Made by a program: the position numbers and the translations under genes. A stretch of DNA of 64,000 bases from Streptomyces sp. WAC05374 (GTDB taxonomy: Bacteria; Actinomycetota; Actinomycetes; Streptomycetales; Streptomycetaceae), in contig NZ_SMNQ01000001.1 of the NCBI RefSeq assembly GCF_004353505.1, positions 806,001 through 870,000 on the forward strand, written 5' to 3'. Shown one piece after another: positions 60,796 to 64,000 of the stretch. Under the pieces are notes generated by a model. It saw nothing but the letters and a program-made list of their open reading frames with translations, ran no database searches and was not told where the DNA came from. The first letter of the stretch is position 1; the number at the start of each line of letters is the position of its first letter.

Positions 60796-60975
60796 ATGAC
60801 ACGCATGGTGCTGGAGAGGTTCCCGGCGGGCGGCCCGCACGGCTCCTGGCCGGCGGAGCAGTTCGCCCAGGCACGCCGGGAGGAGGGCCTCGCGGCGGAG
60901 GTGGTCATGGACCTCACCTCGGACGCGTTCCTGGTGGTCGTCCCCCAGCCCCGCCCGTCGGCCACCGCCTCCTGA
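60796..60975 (+). CDS. Small protein of unknown function
   Basis: 59 residues (MTRMVLERFPAGGPHGSWPA...VVMDLTSDAFLVVVP...) with a beta-strand-like C-terminal half and no membrane helix. AGGGGG precedes by a suitable distance. Short conserved proteins of this kind are found in Streptomyces, but the evidence is codon composition, ribosome site and length only. Confidence 0.58.
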   Translation: MTRMVLERFPAGGPHGSWPAEQFAQARREEGLAAEVVMDLTSDAFLVVVPQPRPSATAS

Positions 60976-61050
60976 CGGCTCCCCGCGCGGCGTACGGCCG
61001 TGCCCTTCCACGCCGCCTGGTGGGCGGGCACGGCCGGGGCAGATGGCCGC

Positions 61051-62001
61051 TCAGGCGGTGGAGGTCGCGCCCGCGGGGTCGCGCGGGGTCGCCGCGGCGG
61101 CCGCGCCGAGGAGGCCGGCGTCCGTGCCGGTGAGCGCCGGGGCGACGGTGAGGCGCCGTACGAAGGAGAGGGTGGCGTAGTCGCGCAGGGCCCGCCGCAG
61201 CGGGGCGAACAGCACCTCGCCGGCGCCCGCGACCCCGCCGCCGATCACCGCGATGTCGATCTCGACCAGCGTCGCCGTGGCGGCGATGCCGGCCGCGAGC
61301 GCCCGGGCGGCGCGCTCGTAGGAGGCGGCGGCGACCGGGTCGCCCGCCCGGGCGGACGCGGCGACCGCGGCGGCCGTGGTGTCGCCGTCGGGCCCCGGGC
61401 GCCAGCCGTTGTCCAGGGCGCGGCGCGCGATGTTGGGGCCGCTGGCGATCCGCTCGACGCAGCCGCGCGCCCCGCACGGGCACGGGTCGCCGTCCAGGTC
61501 GACGCTGATGTGCCCGATGTGACCGGCGTTACCGGTGGGCCCGGGGTGGAGGCGGCCGCCCAGCACGAGCCCGCCGCCGACGCCGGTGGACACCACCATG
61601 CACAGCGCGTTGTCATGGCCCCGCGCGGCGCCCAGCCAGTGCTCGGCGGCCGTCATGGCGACGCCGTCGCCGACGAGGTCCACGGGCAGGCCGGTCGCCC
61701 GGCGCACCCGCTCCACGAGGGGGTAGCCGCGCCAGCCCGGGACGTTCACGGGACTGACGGTGCCCGCCGAGGCGTCCACCGGGCCCGCGCTGCCGATGCC
61801 GACGGCGCGGACCCCGGGCCACAGCGGCGAGGCCGCGAGCTCGGCGAGGACCTCCTCGACCGCGCCCATCACGGTCTCGCCGTCCTCGCGCGCCGGGGTC
61901 GGCCGCCGCGCCCGGAGCAGGATGCCGCCCGCACCGTCCACCAGCGCGCCGGCGATCTTGGTTCCGCCGATGTCGAGCGCGGCGACGAGGTCGGAATGCA
62001 T
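61051..62001 (-). CDS. ROK-family sugar kinase (glucokinase-like)
   Basis: 316 residues without a DNA-binding domain. ATP motif ALDIGGTKIAGALVDG, sugar-site VGDGVAMTAAEHWLGAARG, STGVGGGLVLGG, the H-G-H type GNAGHIGHISVDLDG and zinc motif CPCGARGCVE. It is probably a glucokinase or N-acetylhexosamine kinase. ATG 62001 with GGGGGAA upstream. It diverges from a LacI regulator with a perfect palindrome between, so it is likely that regulator's target. Confidence 0.9.
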   Translation of the reverse strand: MHSDLVAALDIGGTKIAGALVDGAGGILLRARRPTPAREDGETVMGAVEEVLAELAASPLWPGVRAVGIGSAGPVDASAGTVSPVNVPGWRGYPLVERVRRATGLPVDLVGDGVAMTAAEHWLGAARGHDNALCMVVSTGVGGGLVLGGRLHPGPTGNAGHIGHISVDLDGDPCPCGARGCVERIASGPNIARRALDNGWRPGPDGDTTAAAVAASARAGDPVAAASYERAARALAAGIAATATLVEIDIAVIGGGVAGAGEVLFAPLRRALRDYATLSFVRRLTVAPALTGTDAGLLGAAAAATPRDPAGATSTA

Positions 62002-62111
62002 CGGTGTGGGTTCCCCCGTGAGCGTGAAGGCCGAGGACGGTGGCGGACCGGCGGTTTCAGGGCGTCGTTCAAGAGCGGTTCAAGAACCGTCCACTCAGTC
62101 TCTCCCGCGCT

Positions 62112-62123
62112 GACAACGTTGTC
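62112..62123. promoter_or_regulatory. LacI-type operator palindrome
   Basis: GACAACGTTGTC is a perfect 12-bp palindrome with the central CG typical of LacI/GalR operators, located between the divergent ROK kinase and LacI genes. Confidence 0.75.
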
Positions 62124-62204
62124 CAGGGCCTATGCTCGACGCCACAGCCTCGCACATGCACCCGCACGCCGGACGGCGAACGACGAACGACAGGACAGCG
62201 CACC

Positions 62205-63236
62205 GTGGCCGAGACCGCCCGCCACCCCGCCCACCGCTACGGCACCCGGCCCACCATGAAGGACGTGGCCGCCCGCGCCGGTGTCGGGCTCAAGACCGTC
62301 TCCCGCGTGGTGAACGGCGAAGCGGGCGTCACCGCCGACACCGAGCGCCGCGTCCAGGAGGCGATCGAGGCCCTCGGTTTCCGGCGGAACGACAGCGCCC
62401 GGGTGCTGCGCAAGGGGCGCACCGCCTCCATCGGCCTGGTCCTGGAGGACCTCGCCGACCCGTTCTACGGCCCGCTCAGCCGCGCCGTGGAGGAGGTCGC
62501 CCGGGCGCACGGCGCCCTGCTCATCAACGGCTCCAGCGCCGAGGACCCGGACCGTGAGCAGGAACTGGCCCTGGCGCTGTGCGCGCGCCGGGTCGACGGG
62601 CTGATCGTGATCCCGGCCGGTGACGACCACCGCTATCTGGAGCCGGAGATCAGGGCGGGCATCGCGACGGTCTTCGTGGACCGCCCGGCGGGGCGGATCG
62701 ACGCGGACGTCGTGCTGTCCGACAGCTTCGGCGGTGCCCGCGCGGGCGTCGCGCACCTGATCGCGCACGGGCACCGGCGGATCGGCTTCATCGGCGACCA
62801 GCCGCGCATCCACACCGCCGTGGAGCGGCTGCGGGGCTACCGCGCCGCGATGGAGGACGCCGGGCTGGCGGTGAACGACGCCTGGGTGTCGCTGGGTTCG
62901 ACGGAACCGGAGCGGGTACGGGAGGCGACGGCCGCGATGCTCGCCGGTCCGGAACCGGTGACGGCCGTGTTCGCGGGCAACAACCGGGTGACGGTGACCG
63001 TCGTGCGGGAGCTGGCGGGGCGGGAGCGGCCGGTGGCGTTCGTCGGCTTCGACGACATCGAGCTGGCCGACCTGCTGGGCATCACCGTGATCGCGCAGGA
63101 CGCCGCCGCGCTGGGGCGCACGGCGGCGGAGCGGCTGTTCAGGCGGCTGGACGGCTTCGACGACGCCCCGGCCCGTACCGTGCTGGACACGGTGCTGATC
63201 CCGCGCGGCTCCGGCGAGATCGCGCCGCCCTCCTGA
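62205..63236 (+). CDS. LacI-family transcriptional regulator
   Basis: 343 residues. N-terminal HTH and hinge: TMKDVAARAGVGLKTVSRVV, NGEAGVTADTERRVQEAIEA, LGFRRNDSARVLRKG. The periplasmic-binding-like effector domain has IGLVLEDLADPFYGPLSRAV, VDGLIVIPAG and AFVGFDDIELADLLGI. GTG 62205; the in-frame ATG at 62256 would leave only the HTH core and is less likely. Its own operator at 62112 suggests autoregulation and control of the divergent sugar kinase. Confidence 0.9.
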   Translation: MAETARHPAHRYGTRPTMKDVAARAGVGLKTVSRVVNGEAGVTADTERRVQEAIEALGFRRNDSARVLRKGRTASIGLVLEDLADPFYGPLSRAVEEVARAHGALLINGSSAEDPDREQELALALCARRVDGLIVIPAGDDHRYLEPEIRAGIATVFVDRPAGRIDADVVLSDSFGGARAGVAHLIAHGHRRIGFIGDQPRIHTAVERLRGYRAAMEDAGLAVNDAWVSLGSTEPERVREATAAMLAGPEPVTAVFAGNNRVTVTVVRELAGRERPVAFVGFDDIELADLLGITVIAQDAAALGRTAAERLFRRLDGFDDAPARTVLDTVLIPRGSGEIAPPS

Positions 63237-63242
63237 GACCCG

Positions 63243-64000
63243 CTAGCAGACCGGCAGGCCCGGCAGCGGCTGGTCGTTGTCGCCGCCCTGGATGTAGACG
63301 TCGCTGACGTACACACCGGTGTTGCCGCTGTCGTCGTCCGTCCTGGCCCACCAGACGTTGGTCCACTCGCCGTACGTCTCGCGGCGGCCGAGGTTGGCCT
63401 GGCAGTAGAAGTAGTTGGTGCCCGCGTTGAGGGTGCCGGCCTGGCTGCCGTCGGCCCGGTACGACGTGGCGGTGCGCCACACCTGGCAGTTGTACTTGCC
63501 GCCGCCTATGGAGTGGCAGACGGGCGCGGTAGCCGGGTCCGCCCCGCCGGTCGTGGTGGAGCCGCCGCCCGGGGAGCCCGCGCCGCCGGTCCCCCCGGCC
63601 GTCGCGTCCGTGCCGGTTCCGGAGCCGCCGGTCGTGCCCGAGCCGCCACCGGTGGAGCCCTGGCCGTCCGCGCCGCCGGTGTCCGCCTCCGCTCCGCCGT
63701 CGGCCGCCGCGCCGGGGGCGGAGGCGCGCGGCTCGTCCGCCGCCGTGGAGGACTTCGCGGCCGTCGGCGCGGACGCGGACGGCTTGGTGCCGGGCGTCGT
63801 GCCGGAGGCGGACGGTCCGGCGCCCGCGTCCAGGGGGCGCCCGGCGGGCGACTCGCCCTGATCGGTCCGCCCGTCGGCCAGCTCCTGGGTCGTGGCCGTC
63901 TTCTCGTTGCCCATGAAGGCGTACGTGATGCCTCCCCGGCCAGCAGGACGGCCGCCGTCGCCGCCGCGACGAGGACCTTGGCGCGGCTCTTCCGCGCGGC
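63243..64000 (-). pseudogene. Secreted or membrane-anchored Thr/Gly-rich protein, apparent frameshift in signal segment (N-terminus outside window)
   Basis: Minus-strand frame. Residues after the linker form a C-terminal domain with four Cys (VCHSIGGGKYNCQVWRTATS, YFYCQANLGRRETYGEWTNV, LPGLPVC), likely extracellular and disulfide-bonded. Before it is a roughly 130-residue Gly/Ser/Thr/Pro linker. The open frame has an ATG at 63914, but in another frame the upstream DNA encodes ARKSRAKVLVAAATAAVLLA, a typical membrane or signal helix. Adding one base in the C-run near 63933..63937 joins them as VLLAGGGITYAFMGNEK. So the frame is broken by an apparent 1-base deletion, either a real mutation or a sequencing error. 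The true N-terminus is beyond the window. Confidence 0.68.

Noticed and set aside
63243..63914. Intact cytosolic protein starting at the ATG at 63914
   Set aside because: A typical signal/membrane helix is encoded immediately upstream in another frame, and the protein has a secreted-type Thr/Gly linker and Cys-rich domain.

Overview
The window is high-GC actinobacterial chromosome and almost certainly Streptomyces. The evidence is GC-saturated third codon positions, frequent GTG starts, GGAGG-type ribosome sites mixed with apparently leaderless starts, DmdR/IdeR-type iron boxes, and several families typical of the genus: a large LuxR (LAL) regulator, PASTA-less receptor-like Ser/Thr kinases, an orphan RsbW-like ATPase, DUF6643- and DUF6332-like proteins, and Rv1733c- and DUF8129-like proteins. 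I see no rRNA, tRNA, IS element, CRISPR array or phage module. The calls come from reading the sequence and remembered families; no database search was run.

Left edge (1..12015) is part of a hydroxamate-type siderophore locus. A truncated NRPS (C-A-T-C-A-T-E-C...), a siderophore-binding lipoprotein and an L-ornithine N5-monooxygenase lie on the minus strand. A formyltransferase diverges on the plus strand. Two 19-bp iron boxes sit in the divergent gap, so the locus should be induced by iron starvation. It resembles the coelichelin genes but the NRPS layout differs, so the product is not assigned. A LAL-type regulator follows (12280..15162).

15323..21430 is a signalling island. A lipoprotein is translationally coupled to a receptor-like Ser/Thr kinase with an extracellular type-1 periplasmic-binding-protein sensor. 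A second paralogous receptor kinase follows 10 bp later, then a zinc-ribbon membrane protein. 22434..28801 has an MHS-type transporter converging on a PucR-family regulator and a 3-hydroxybutyrate dehydrogenase, which together look like a small-acid catabolic locus. A Nudix hydrolase and apolipoprotein N-acyltransferase (lnt) are upstream on the same strand.

29070..39368 holds a PH-like membrane protein, a glutamate racemase-like protein, an HpnB-type glycosyltransferase, a DUF6643-like Pro-rich protein behind a distinctive intergenic region, a MOSC protein, an Rv1733c-like membrane protein, a beta-helix/AAA ATPase fusion, and a polytopic membrane protein with an alpha/beta-hydrolase nucleophile elbow whose 3' end overlaps the ATPase gene. 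39570..47342 carries a DeoR regulator, two SRPBCC proteins, a Cds1-like cysteine desulfhydrase, an RsbW-like ATPase, a glutaredoxin, a ROK repressor, and an HhH protein with a DUF8129-like protein.

47797..64000 is mostly regulator/target pairs: an MFS gene with an operator over its leaderless start; MarR with a DHA2 exporter; TetR with an SGNH hydrolase; TetR with a deazaflavin-dependent nitroreductase; and LacI with a ROK sugar kinase. It also has a geranylgeranyl-reductase-family flavoprotein, an M20 peptidase, an MBL hydrolase and a P-loop/Nudix fusion. At the right edge is a secreted or membrane-anchored protein whose signal segment appears frameshifted. Several intergenic regions carry short GC-rich tandem repeats (13, 26, about 36 and 38 bp units).
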